Positions 29,499-38,543 of a stretch of 64,000 nt of DNA are shown here, one piece after another. The stretch lies in the NCBI GenBank assembly GCA_963815785.1, contig CAWFHZ010000010.1, positions 1 through 64,000 on the forward strand, written 5' to 3'. This DNA comes from DATFVA01 sp963815785 (lineage in GTDB: Bacteria > Bacteroidota > Ignavibacteria > Ignavibacteriales > Ignavibacteriaceae). The stretch's first letter is position 1; each line of letters opens with the position of its first letter. Position numbers and translations under genes: made by a program. The notes beneath the pieces were generated by a model, which saw only the letters and a program-made list of their open reading frames with translations, had not been told where the DNA came from and made no database searches.

Positions 29499-31469
29499 TT
29501 AGATATTTTCCTCGATAAAGGGCAGGGTGAATGTAAAGGTGGATCCTTTCCCGGTTTCACTTTTAACTTTTATCTCACCATTATTTTTTTCCACGAATTC
29601 TTTTGTAAGAATTAATCCAAGCCCGGTTCCCTCTTCATCTGCTGTTCCTGGTCTGGATTTTTTTGAAACCATCTTAAAAACATTAGATTGAGTCTCCTCA
29701 TCCATTCCAATTCCGTTATCCGCGACGGATATTTCAAGCTTCCTGTCTTTCACTTCAGCGGAAACTGAAATGGTACCGTTAGGATTTGTAAACTTAATTG
29801 CATTCGAAATGAGGTTCCTCAAAACTGAAGCTATCATTTCCTCTTCAGCAAGAACCAGATAATCCCTAACTATCAAATTACAAAGATTAATATTTTTTTG
29901 TTGTGCAACCTGTTTCAGTATTTCGATATTATCATTCACCAGATTTTTTATATTAATTTCTTTCGGTTCAACTTTTATTAATCCAAGATAAAATCTTGAG
30001 AATTCAAGAAGATCATTCAAAAGATTATATATATGCCTGGTTGATTCATAAATTGAATTTATAAAGATTTCTCTTTCATCAACTGCCAGTTCATCCAGTT
30101 CATTTTTTAATATTTCTGTATACCCCATTAGTGAATTAAACGGACTTTTAATATCGTGGGAAACAAGAGATAGGAATTTATCCTTCGTTTCATTCAGTTT
30201 TTTTAATGTCTCGGTATATTCTTTTCTTTCCTCTTCAATCTGTTTTTTTTCGATGGCTCTTGATAGTGGGAAAATTATGTTTTCCATAAATTCCTTATCC
30301 TTTTCACCAATAAGGTTTTCCTGCCGATACTCTTTGATTACACAAACACCCAGCTTATTTTCATAGACATGAAGAGGTATTCCCAGCCAGGATTTTAATT
30401 GAGGGCAACCGGTTTCTACTTTTCCTTCAGCAATAAGATTATTTATATCCTGCTGTTTTAAGAGATGGATTCTTCCGGAATTAATCACATATTCTGTAAG
30501 TCCATTACTAAAATTTCTTTCTCTAAGCGGGGGGATAATCTCATCAACAAAATAAGGAAAAGTGATTGCGTCTTTTGTGTCATCATAAAAAGCAAAGTAA
30601 ATATTATTGAAATGAAAGAATTCAAGCAGAATTTCATGGAATAATTTGAAAAGTTCATCCAGGGTAATAGAACTATTGGCAGCCTGAAGAAGTTTTATTG
30701 TGGCCTGTTGTATTTTTTCTTTTTTATTTATTTCGGTAATATCGCGAATAACAACCTGCACGGCAGGCTTTCCCTGGTACATAGTCGGAATTGCAGCAAA
30801 CTCAACATCTATCACACGTCCATCCAGAGTTAAAAATTTTTCATCCAGCCCTATTATGGTATCACCTTCTTTGGTAAGTTTTTTAATTCTCTCTCTCAGT
30901 AGCCCGGTATACTCCTTGTGTATAAAATCAAATAAGAACTTTTGTTTTAGTTCAATTTCAGATTTTGCACCGAAAAGCCGCACTGCATAAGGATTAGCAT
31001 ATACAATATTTCTTCCGGCTATTACGCCAATTGCTACTGGTGATTTTTCGACTACCCTTCTATATCCGGCTTCGCTTTCCTTAAGTTTGAGATCAATTGA
31101 ATGTTTATATAAAGCCATTTCGATTGTAGAAAGAAGATTCTTTTCATCAAATGGCTTTAGGATATATCCGAATGGTTCAGTTACTTTAGCCTGAGAAAGC
31201 GTACTCTGGTTTGCATAAGCAGTAAGATAAATTATGGGGATATCTTTATGTTTTCTGATTTCAAAAGCAGCATCAATTCCCGTCATATCCCCTTCCAGCA
31301 TAATATCCATTAATATTAAGTCGGGAATTTTTTCGAGGGATAATTTTATAGCTTTCTCAGCTGTGCGGGCTATATCAATAACTTCATAGTTCAAATTCTG
31401 CAATGTTCTTTTCAAATCGATAGCAACAATGCTTTCATCCTCAACTATGAGTATTCTAATTTTATTCAT
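29499..31469 (-). CDS. Receiver-PAS-GAF histidine kinase
   Basis: 656 residues, soluble. N-terminal receiver domain (residues 4-120) with phospho-acceptor Asp55 in DLILMDIML and the conserved Lys in YILKPFDE. PAS domain at about 133-250 (VVEKSPVAIGVIAGRNIVYA). GAF domain at about 262-420 (YFVDEIIPPLRERNFSNGLT). HisKA with FLSLVSHDIKSPFNSL. HATPase with NLISNAIKFTNPNG, DNGIGMDEE and GTGLGLILT. The receiver first and transmitter last layout means it takes phosphate from another kinase and passes or integrates the signal. It has no output domain and no cognate regulator beside it. The GAF and kinase parts are closely similar to the next gene upstream, so the two arose by duplication. The genes are about 100 bases apart on the same strand and may be co-transcribed. 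Confidence 0.92.
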   Translation of the reverse strand: MNKIRILIVEDESIVAIDLKRTLQNLNYEVIDIARTAEKAIKLSLEKIPDLILMDIMLEGDMTGIDAAFEIRKHKDIPIIYLTAYANQSTLSQAKVTEPFGYILKPFDEKNLLSTIEMALYKHSIDLKLKESEAGYRRVVEKSPVAIGVIAGRNIVYANPYAVRLFGAKSEIELKQKFLFDFIHKEYTGLLRERIKKLTKEGDTIIGLDEKFLTLDGRVIDVEFAAIPTMYQGKPAVQVVIRDITEINKKEKIQQATIKLLQAANSSITLDELFKLFHEILLEFFHFNNIYFAFYDDTKDAITFPYFVDEIIPPLRERNFSNGLTEYVINSGRIHLLKQQDINNLIAEGKVETGCPQLKSWLGIPLHVYENKLGVCVIKEYRQENLIGEKDKEFMENIIFPLSRAIEKKQIEEERKEYTETLKKLNETKDKFLSLVSHDIKSPFNSLMGYTEILKNELDELAVDEREIFINSIYESTRHIYNLLNDLLEFSRFYLGLIKVEPKEINIKNLVNDNIEILKQVAQQKNINLCNLIVRDYLVLAEEEMIASVLRNLISNAIKFTNPNGTISVSAEVKDRKLEISVADNGIGMDEETQSNVFKMVSKKSRPGTADEEGTGLGLILTKEFVEKNNGEIKVKSETGKGSTFTFTLPFIEENI

Positions 31470-31573
31470 TTGGTATTTCTTTTTCCCGCATGTAAATCAG
31501 TAAGTAAAAAAAATATTACAATAAAAATAAATTAATTACCGTGATTAATAAGTTATGAATTTAATACGGGATT

Positions 31574-33580
31574 CTATTTAACTTCAGACACAGGAAGTGT
31601 AAATGAAAAACTGGTACCATGGTTTACTTTACTTTTCACCTCAATTTTTCCACCATTTTTTTCCACAAATTCTTTAACTATTAAAAGTCCCAAACCTGTT
31701 CCGTATTCTCTCTCCGTTCCGGGAGAAGTTATTATTTCCTCAGATAGTATTTTTCTCAGGTCATTACGATTTATACCTATCCCGTTGTCTTCAATAGTTA
31801 CTTTTACATGAGTTGCTTCGTCAAAGAAGGGAATAATTTCGGAATATATCTTTACCTCCCCGCCCCGTTGAGTGAACTTGATCGCATTGGAAATAATATT
31901 CTGAACTGTGGAATTAAGCATATCTTCATCCGCATATACAAGAACATCGGCGTTTAACTTTGCAGACATCGCTATTTCCTTCCTTATAGCATTACCTTTC
32001 AACAGGTTAATATTATTTTTCAGAAGTTTTGTTAGGTCAATTTCAACTGGCTGAAATTCGAATCTGCCAATCTGGAAACGTGAATATTGAAGCAGGTTAT
32101 TGGTCATACTGTAAAGATTTTTAGAAGCCTCGTAAATTACGGTAAGGTACTCTTTAATCTCATCATGCGTTAAACTTTCATACTCTGTTGTTAGTATTTC
32201 AGAAAAACCAAGCAGTGAATTAAAAGGACTCCTCAGATCATGAGAAATTAGTGAAAATAGTTTATCCTTAGATTCATTCAGTTTGCTCAGTTTCTGAATT
32301 AATTCTTTTCTTTCCTGTTCAACAATTTTTCTTTCAATGGCGCGTGAAATAGGGAAAGATATAACTTCCAGGATTTGTTTTTCCTTCTGGGTATAAGTGT
32401 TTTCATTCTCATAATCCTGAACGACAAGAGCACCCATTGTGTGATCACGTATTTTCAAAGGAATACCAAGCCATATTGCCGATTGGGTACCTACCACTTC
32501 CGATTCACCCTGATTAACAAGTTCATTGTCCCGTTCTCTTGTAATAAGTTCGGCATTTCCGGAACGTAAAATATATTCAGTCAGTCCTCTTCCAAATTTC
32601 ATAGGAGGCGCTTCTTTATCATATTTATCAATAAAATAAGGAAAAGTAATCAGGTCATCCTTTTTGTTATACAGAGCAATATAGAAATTTTCTGCAAGCA
32701 TCAACTCACTAATACCTGAATGAATAAATCGAAAGAGTTCCGCAATGTTAGTCTCATCGTTTGAATGCTGAATAATTCTATAAATAACTTCCTGGATCTT
32801 TTCCTCTTTCTTCTTTTCAGTAACATCAAGACCTAATGACATCAGCCTTACAATCTTTCCGGTTTCATCACGAAGTACCGTATTGTTGTATTGAATGATC
32901 TTTGCTTCGCCCGACTGAGTATATAAGGTTATTTCCATGTTTTGCTGCGGCGGAATCACTTCTTTAAAAGTGTTTTCAATATTCTCTCTCAACTCAGGTG
33001 AATCATTTTCAGGAACGATTGCAGACCAGTCCTTTCCAAGAATGTTCTGCCGATTAATACCTAAAAGTTTGCATGTTTTTTTATTTATCAGCCGTATTTT
33101 TCCTTCTTCATCAATAACTAAAAGAAGAAGATTGGCGAGATCAAATATTGATTCTATATTTTCATTTGAGTATTTAAATTTCTCTAACAGACTTTCTGAT
33201 TCAGTAAATCTTTTTAATGTGCCCACACTAAAAAGGTTATTACCTTTAGAATCAATAAACCTTATAGCTTTATCCTGAAGCCAGCTTTCTTTTCCTTCTT
33301 TTGTGATTATCAAATATTTGGCAGAATATTGTTTTGCCTCATTTGCTCCAAATTCTGTCTTTTGAATGTTAAAATCATCGGAACTGATTTCTGAAACTTC
33401 CTTTACAAGGTTTTCAAAGCCAATGTCATTGATTTCATTAAATGTATATCCCGTCAGATCTGCTATACCGGAACTGATGAAATCATAAACCCGGGTTCTG
33501 TGATTAAATTGATATATCACCGAAAGCTCCGTTGCGGCATTTATGGAATCGCTAAATGATATTTTTCCTTCTGGTTTCAA
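31574..33580 (-). CDS. PAS-PAS-GAF histidine kinase
   Basis: 668 residues, soluble. Two PAS domains at about 15-130 (YQFNHRTRVYDFISSGIADL) and 140-255 (DEEGKIRLINKKTCKLLGIN). GAF domain at about 265-430 (YFIDKYDKEAPPMKFGRGLT). HisKA (KLFSLISHDLRSPFNSLLGF). HATPase (NIISNAIKFTQRGG, DNGIGINRNDL, GTGLGLLIVKEF). It differs from its downstream paralog in having a second PAS instead of the receiver. No DNA-binding regulator is next to it. The start is an ATT/TTG-type choice: the listed start gives MKPEGKISFSD after an unremarkable leader. It faces away from the feo genes, with a 256-base shared upstream region. Confidence 0.9.
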   Translation of the reverse strand: MKPEGKISFSDSINAATELSVIYQFNHRTRVYDFISSGIADLTGYTFNEINDIGFENLVKEVSEISSDDFNIQKTEFGANEAKQYSAKYLIITKEGKESWLQDKAIRFIDSKGNNLFSVGTLKRFTESESLLEKFKYSNENIESIFDLANLLLLVIDEEGKIRLINKKTCKLLGINRQNILGKDWSAIVPENDSPELRENIENTFKEVIPPQQNMEITLYTQSGEAKIIQYNNTVLRDETGKIVRLMSLGLDVTEKKKEEKIQEVIYRIIQHSNDETNIAELFRFIHSGISELMLAENFYIALYNKKDDLITFPYFIDKYDKEAPPMKFGRGLTEYILRSGNAELITRERDNELVNQGESEVVGTQSAIWLGIPLKIRDHTMGALVVQDYENENTYTQKEKQILEVISFPISRAIERKIVEQERKELIQKLSKLNESKDKLFSLISHDLRSPFNSLLGFSEILTTEYESLTHDEIKEYLTVIYEASKNLYSMTNNLLQYSRFQIGRFEFQPVEIDLTKLLKNNINLLKGNAIRKEIAMSAKLNADVLVYADEDMLNSTVQNIISNAIKFTQRGGEVKIYSEIIPFFDEATHVKVTIEDNGIGINRNDLRKILSEEIITSPGTEREYGTGLGLLIVKEFVEKNGGKIEVKSKVNHGTSFSFTLPVSEVK

Positions 33581-33788
33581 TTAAAGGTTTCCATTCATCT
33601 GAGTTTAGTGGTTTTCAAACTACAATTATTGTGCTAAATTCTTATTTAATTTGTTCGAAAATAATCATTTAAGCTAATAGGAATAATTTTTGCACAAATT
33701 AAATATTACGTTAAAATAGCAAAACATCCGATCTGACACTAAGTTAAAAAATATCTTGACTTTCTTTGAGCACAGAGTTATTTTTATG

Positions 33789-33801
33789 TAGACTAAATCT
33801 A
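33789..33801. promoter_or_regulatory. Candidate metal-regulator operator upstream of feoA
   Basis: Imperfect palindrome TAGACTAAATCTA (TAGA / TCTA ends), 36 bases ahead of the feoA start and downstream of a TTGACT box at about 33758. The shape resembles DtxR/IdeR or MntR-type sites more than a classical Fur box. Inference only. Confidence 0.35.
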
Positions 33802-33836
33802 AATAATATTGTCATTCTTTTTGTTTTGGATAAATA

Positions 33837-34058
33837 ATGAAAACAGCAGCAGAATTAAAATTTGGAGAAATCGGTGTAATAAACGAAATTGATGAAAATC
33901 ATCCTTCATCAAGAAGAGTATTGGAATATGGCTTTACCCCGGGTCAGGAAATTGAATTAGTTAATAAATCTTTATTTAATGATCCATTGGCTTTCGCAAT
34001 CAGGGGAACATTGATTGCTATCCGCAGGGATGAAGCCAATTGTATTAAGATTTCATGA
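33837..34058 (+). CDS. feoA: FeoA, ferrous iron transport accessory protein
   Basis: 73 residues with the small SH3-like FeoA fold: RVLEYGFTPGQEIELVNKSL, then DPLAFAIRGTLIAIRRDEAN. The Gly-rich turn and the final beta strands are typical of FeoA. FeoA is a cytoplasmic partner of FeoB. The stop codon overlaps the feoB start by four bases (ATGA), indicating translational coupling. First gene of a probable feoA-feoB-fur-MBL operon. Confidence 0.93.
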   Translation: MKTAAELKFGEIGVINEIDENHPSSRRVLEYGFTPGQEIELVNKSLFNDPLAFAIRGTLIAIRRDEANCIKIS

Positions 34059-36100
34059 ATGTTCGGACCGTGCTTTCTACTCCCCTTGTCTCACTAGTTG
34101 GGCCACCCAACTCGGGAAAAACTACTCTTTTTAACTACCTCAGCGGTAAAAATTATAAGACAGTTAATTACCCCGGCGCAACAGTTGAATATTCTATCAG
34201 CAGTTTACTTGATAAATTTGATTTTTCAGCAAACGTTGTAGATACACCTGGTGTTATAAGTCTTATACCAAGTTCCCCGGATGAAGAGGTATCAATAGAT
34301 TCACTTTATTCTCACCCTAAGCTGGGAACACCCGATCTTATTGTAGTTACTGTTGATTCAAGCCAGCTATCAAGACACCTCTTACTCGTTAAACAATTAC
34401 TCATGTGTAATTTTAACATTGTTATCGCCTTAACTATGATTGATCTGTTAAAACGAAAAGGACTGGGTGTAGATACCTCTAAATTAGCCGGATTGCTTAA
34501 TTGCCCCGTGGTTATGGTTGATCCAAGAACAGGGTCAGGAATAAATGATCTGATAACTGAAATTGAAGCGGGTATAAAGAGTTTTTCTCCGTCATATAAA
34601 GAAAATCTGATAAAACTAAACGGTGAAGGTTCGTTTAAAGGACTGCTTTCTATTTACCGCGAAATTGAAATGATTGAAAACGATGTCCTGGTCAAAATTG
34701 ATGAACCACTGCCGAAAGTAAACTTAACCAAAGCTAATAAACAACTGAGAATTTTAGTCAATCCAAAAGCTAAAATTGAGTGTAAACAAATTGACAGGAC
34801 AACCTTAAAGATAGACAGGCTCCTTCTGCACAGAATCTGGGGGATATTTTTCTTTTTCCTCATAATGGCAGCTACTTTTACTTCTATTTTCTGGCTGGCT
34901 GAACCGTTGATGGGTCTGGTCGATTCCGCCTTTGGATTTTTATCTTCTGCTGCTTTCGATCTTCTTGGCAATAACTGGCTGGGAGATCTTATTGCAAATG
35001 GAATTATCAGCGGAACTGGCTCAGTACTGGTTTTTGTTCCCCAGATTCTTATTCTTTTTCTTATTCTTGGATTGCTTGAAGACAGTGGATATCTTGCACG
35101 CGGGGCAATGTTGATAGATAAACCTCTGTCCAAAATCGGATTAAATGGTAAATCTTTTGTCCCTATGTTATCAGGATTTGCATGTGCTATTCCTGCAATG
35201 ATGGCGACAAGAACCATTCCCAATAAAAGAGAAAGGTTCCTTACAATTTTTATTCTCCCCCTGATGAGCTGCAGTGCAAGGCTTCCTGTTTATGCCTTGT
35301 TAATAGCTTTTCTTTTCCCCGGAGATAAATCATGGATTGGGGGAATAATGCTTGCAACAATTTATATATTCAGTATTGTTTCTTCTGTTACGGTAGCCGG
35401 TATAATAAATAAATTTAGAAATACACTTATTAAAACCGAAGACAATTCGTCTTTTATCCTGGAATTGCCAGCTTACAGAAAACCAAAGTTTAGAGTTATT
35501 GCAATAAATACTTATCATAATGCTAAGCATTATATAAGGAAGGCAGGACCAATAATTTTAGGTTTCTCAATAATTCTATGGTTTCTCACTTATTTTCCTA
35601 ATGCCAATCCATCGATTGATTCTTCCAATATGAATCAGCAGCAGGTAATGGAAACACAGGCAGCAGCAAGATTATCTTCTTCATACGCTGCTACACTCGG
35701 TAAATTCATACAGCCTGTAATGACTCCTATCGGTATGGATTGGAGAGTCGGAGTTTCTCTTATTGCAGCTTTTGCTGCCAGGGAAGTCTTCGTAAGTTCA
35801 CTCGCACTGATTTTTAAAGTGACAGATGAAAATAATGAAACCTTTCAAAACTCGATGTTGAAAGCTATGCGGCAGGCAGAGATAGAAGGTAAAAATCAAA
35901 AATTGTTTACAACATCAACTATAGTGGGACTGGTAGTATTTTTTATTTTTGCATTACAATGCCTTTCAACTGTTGCAGTTTCCAGGAAAGAAACCGGAGG
36001 ATGGCGCATTCCCGTATTACAAATAGTAATATTCACATCGACAGCTTACCTGCTAACATTTATTACAGTAAACGGACTTAGAGCCCTGGGCTTCAGTTGA
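34055..36100 (+). CDS. feoB: FeoB, ferrous iron transporter
   Basis: 681 residues. N-terminal G domain with P-loop GPPNSGKTTLFN at about residues 17-28, G3 DTPGV at about 69-73, G4-like TMID and a helical GDI-like region. A membrane domain follows, with repeated Gate motifs (VFVPQILILFLILGLLEDSG, FVPMLSGFACAIPAMMATR, LPLMSCSARLPVYALL) and a C-terminal core (FAAREVFVSSLALIF). The Cys-containing pore motifs GFACAIPA and PLMSCSARLP are kept. It moves Fe(II) into the cytoplasm with help from its GTPase. It lacks a FeoC-like extension. The ATG overlaps the feoA stop. The length is slightly below the usual 700-770, mainly from a short G-domain linker. Confidence 0.95.
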   Translation: MNVRTVLSTPLVSLVGPPNSGKTTLFNYLSGKNYKTVNYPGATVEYSISSLLDKFDFSANVVDTPGVISLIPSSPDEEVSIDSLYSHPKLGTPDLIVVTVDSSQLSRHLLLVKQLLMCNFNIVIALTMIDLLKRKGLGVDTSKLAGLLNCPVVMVDPRTGSGINDLITEIEAGIKSFSPSYKENLIKLNGEGSFKGLLSIYREIEMIENDVLVKIDEPLPKVNLTKANKQLRILVNPKAKIECKQIDRTTLKIDRLLLHRIWGIFFFFLIMAATFTSIFWLAEPLMGLVDSAFGFLSSAAFDLLGNNWLGDLIANGIISGTGSVLVFVPQILILFLILGLLEDSGYLARGAMLIDKPLSKIGLNGKSFVPMLSGFACAIPAMMATRTIPNKRERFLTIFILPLMSCSARLPVYALLIAFLFPGDKSWIGGIMLATIYIFSIVSSVTVAGIINKFRNTLIKTEDNSSFILELPAYRKPKFRVIAINTYHNAKHYIRKAGPIILGFSIILWFLTYFPNANPSIDSSNMNQQQVMETQAAARLSSSYAATLGKFIQPVMTPIGMDWRVGVSLIAAFAAREVFVSSLALIFKVTDENNETFQNSMLKAMRQAEIEGKNQKLFTTSTIVGLVVFFIFALQCLSTVAVSRKETGGWRIPVLQIVIFTSTAYLLTFITVNGLRALGFS

Positions 36101-36180
36101 GGTAATTTTATACTTCCGCGGTTTTCTTGCTATTATAACTATTCCATAATATTTTTGAATTAACAAAAAGAGCTGTAAAA

Positions 36181-36639
36181 TTGAAACACCCACAAGCTTC
36201 TGAAATTTTCAGAGAATTTCTTAAAAGTGAAAAAAACAGGATTACTCCTGAACGTTTTGAAGTTATGGATTCTGCTCTTGATTATGATGGTCACTTTGGC
36301 GCAGATGATCTCTATATCTTGATGAAAAATCAAAACTCGCGGGTATCCAGAGCAACCGTATATAAAACCTTAGAACTTCTTGTTCAGTGTAATCTGCTTA
36401 GCAAAAGACATTTCGGAGAAAATATTACCCGTTACGAAAGTAACTTTAAAAAATTAAGTCACGATCATTTGATTTGTATGGATTGCGGCAGAATAGTAGA
36501 GTTTGCCGATGCAAATGCAAAATTGCTGCCTGAGAAAATAAGTTCTGAACTTGGTTTTGATGTTGAAAGTTATTCATTTAATATTTTTGCCCGCTGTAAG
36601 AATATTAAAACATGTAAATATTATAAATCCAATAAATAA
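36181..36639 (+). CDS. fur: Fur-family metal-dependent repressor
   Basis: 152 residues starting at TTG. The winged-helix DNA-binding half has RITPERFEVMDSAL and SRATVYKTLELLVQCNLLSK; the recognition-helix pattern RATVYKTLE is diagnostic of the Fur family. The metal-binding half has HDHLICMDCGRIVEF and ends near CKNIKTCKYYKSNK. A zinc site with two Cys pairs is possible (CxxC in CMDC and CKNIKTC). It is 80 bases behind feoB and two bases ahead of the MBL gene, so it is likely part of the same iron operon and may autoregulate. Whether it senses iron, zinc, manganese or peroxide is not readable. Symbol given for the family. Confidence 0.9.
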   Translation: MKHPQASEIFREFLKSEKNRITPERFEVMDSALDYDGHFGADDLYILMKNQNSRVSRATVYKTLELLVQCNLLSKRHFGENITRYESNFKKLSHDHLICMDCGRIVEFADANAKLLPEKISSELGFDVESYSFNIFARCKNIKTCKYYKSNK

Positions 36640-36641
36640 AT

Positions 36642-37355
36642 ATGGCTCCTCAAAAATACCCTATCAACTGGAAGAAAAAAGAATTCTCTATTAAAATATT
36701 TTGTTCAATTCCTAACATTGCAACCGGTATACTTATTAAGGGCGGCAGTAATTACTTTGTTGTAGATCCGGGAGACGGAATATTGCGCGACCTGAATCAT
36801 GAAATCGGAATGAAACAGATCCTCGGGATTTCTGATCTCTTCATTACACATGGACATCACGACCATGTCGGCGGAGTATGGGCTCTACTGACTTATATGC
36901 GTGTTATGCATAAAACTACACCTCTTTCCATTCATTATCCGGAAGGCTGTGTTGAAATCGAAAGCATTCACAATGCCTTTATCAAAGTATATGTTGAAAC
37001 CATTCCTTACAAAATAAAATTAAAAGTAATAAAGCAGCCTAAGAATTTTAAATCAAAAAATATAACCGTAAGACCATTTCCTGTTATTCACAAAGAATAT
37101 CTTCATGATGGGATTACCACCAGGCAGGTTCCTGCACTTGGATATTCATTTAAATTTGACGGAATTAAAATCTGCTACGGAGGAGATACAGCTTATTGTA
37201 AAGATCTTGTGAGACAGGCTAAGGGCGCTGATCTTGCGATTGTTGAAGCAGGACACGATGATGATACGCCGGATGATATGCACATGACAATGAGTGAAGC
37301 AAAATCAATCGGCAGGTCGGCTAAAGAATATTTTATGGTTCACGTTCCCGAATAA
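36642..37355 (+). CDS. Metallo-beta-lactamase fold hydrolase
   Basis: 237 residues with the MBL signature THGHHDHVGG near residues 67-76, a following His region (PVIHKEYLHDG), GGDTAYC at about 181 and VEAGHDDD, which supply the metal ligands. It is related to ribonuclease Z/ElaC-like or phosphodiesterase MBL proteins, but the exact substrate is unknown. The start ATG lies two bases after the fur stop with no strong site of its own, so translation is coupled. Its place in the feo-fur unit is unusual for an MBL protein and suggests an iron- or stress-linked job (inference). Confidence 0.85.
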   Translation: MAPQKYPINWKKKEFSIKIFCSIPNIATGILIKGGSNYFVVDPGDGILRDLNHEIGMKQILGISDLFITHGHHDHVGGVWALLTYMRVMHKTTPLSIHYPEGCVEIESIHNAFIKVYVETIPYKIKLKVIKQPKNFKSKNITVRPFPVIHKEYLHDGITTRQVPALGYSFKFDGIKICYGGDTAYCKDLVRQAKGADLAIVEAGHDDDTPDDMHMTMSEAKSIGRSAKEYFMVHVPE

Positions 37356-37458
37356 GTTCAATTTATTTTACCATTTTTATTTCGTTGAATTTATCATCTG
37401 ATTATTTCCTTTTAAAAACATAATACCCGGTTTAAATAAACAATAGGGACAATTAACT

Positions 37459-38511
37459 ATGAAACACTACACACTTCTTTTATCAATTATTATTTTTTCA
37501 GTTTCGTACAATATTTATTCTCAAAAAGATTCTGCTGATCCTTACAGATTCCCGCAAGAAAAACATCTTAAAAATGTAAAGATGCTGACCGATAAAGGTG
37601 AAAATGCAGAAGCATATCTTTCATTCGATGAACAGAAATTAATTTTCCAGAGTAACCGTGGCGAACTTCCGTGCGACCAGATATTCCAAATGGGAATTGA
37701 CGGCAGCAATATAACAGAAGTTTCGAATGGGGAAGGAAAAACAACCTGTTCTTATTTTCTTCCTGGTGATACAGCAATAATCTATGCTTCAACTTTTGGT
37801 TCGGATAAAAACTGCCCTCCCCCGCCCGATCGTTCAAAGGGTTATGTCTGGAAACTTTATCCGGAGTTTGATATTTACACTGCAGAACCGGATGGATCAA
37901 ATCTAAGACGAATGACTTATACTGATGGTTACGATGCGGAAGCTACTGTTTCACCGGTTGGAGATAAAATAGTTTTTACTTCAACAAGAGATGGCGACCC
38001 GGAAATTTATACAATGAACCTAGATGGAAGTAATCAGACAAGGCTTACTCACGAAAAAGGTTATGACGGCGGACCATTCTTTTCACTTGACGGGACTAAA
38101 ATTGTTTTTCGTGCAAGCAGACCGAAAACAGAAAAAGATCTTGCAGACTATAATGATCTGGTGAAAAACGGGCTTGTACGACCAACAGCTCTTGAACTTT
38201 ATGTTATGGATGCTGACGGAAAAAATATGAAACAGGTAACAAATTTCGGAGCCGCAAGCTTTGCACCTTTTTTCTTTCCTGATGCGAAGAAAATCATTTT
38301 CTCATCAAATCTTGATGCAAAGAGTCCTATGAATTTTGATCTTTATATGATTAATGTTGATGGAACAGGACTTGAAAAAATAACTAATTGTGAAAGCTTC
38401 GATGGTTTCCCTATGTTTACACGTGACGGGAAAAAGCTTGTATTTGCATCCAACAGGTTTGGTAAAAACCCTCACGATACAAATATTTTTATCGCAGACT
38501 GGGTAGAATAG
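37459..38511 (+). CDS. Secreted TolB-like (WD40/PD40) propeller protein
   Basis: 350 residues. Signal peptide at residues 1-21 (LLSIIIFSVSYNIYSQ). The rest is six PD40 blades with the pattern PVGDKIVFTSTRDGDPEIY, MNLDGSNQTRLT, FSLDGTKIVFRAS and FPDAKKIIFSSN, each with DG and a following acidic turn typical of TolB-type propellers. It has no T9SS tail, so it is probably periplasmic. TolB-like propellers bind other proteins or sugars; the partner here is unknown. It is followed within 32 bases by the M28 peptidase gene on the same strand, so they probably form an operon and may act on peptides together. Confidence 0.85.
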   Translation: MKHYTLLLSIIIFSVSYNIYSQKDSADPYRFPQEKHLKNVKMLTDKGENAEAYLSFDEQKLIFQSNRGELPCDQIFQMGIDGSNITEVSNGEGKTTCSYFLPGDTAIIYASTFGSDKNCPPPPDRSKGYVWKLYPEFDIYTAEPDGSNLRRMTYTDGYDAEATVSPVGDKIVFTSTRDGDPEIYTMNLDGSNQTRLTHEKGYDGGPFFSLDGTKIVFRASRPKTEKDLADYNDLVKNGLVRPTALELYVMDADGKNMKQVTNFGAASFAPFFFPDAKKIIFSSNLDAKSPMNFDLYMINVDGTGLEKITNCESFDGFPMFTRDGKKLVFASNRFGKNPHDTNIFIADWVE

Positions 38512-38543
38512 TTTTTGTAAATCCAATTTTTAATCTGAGGTAA

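Noticed and set aside
34654..35223. 189-residue reverse reading inside feoB
   Set aside because: Fully nested in feoB, no ribosome site, basic composition typical of shadow frames.
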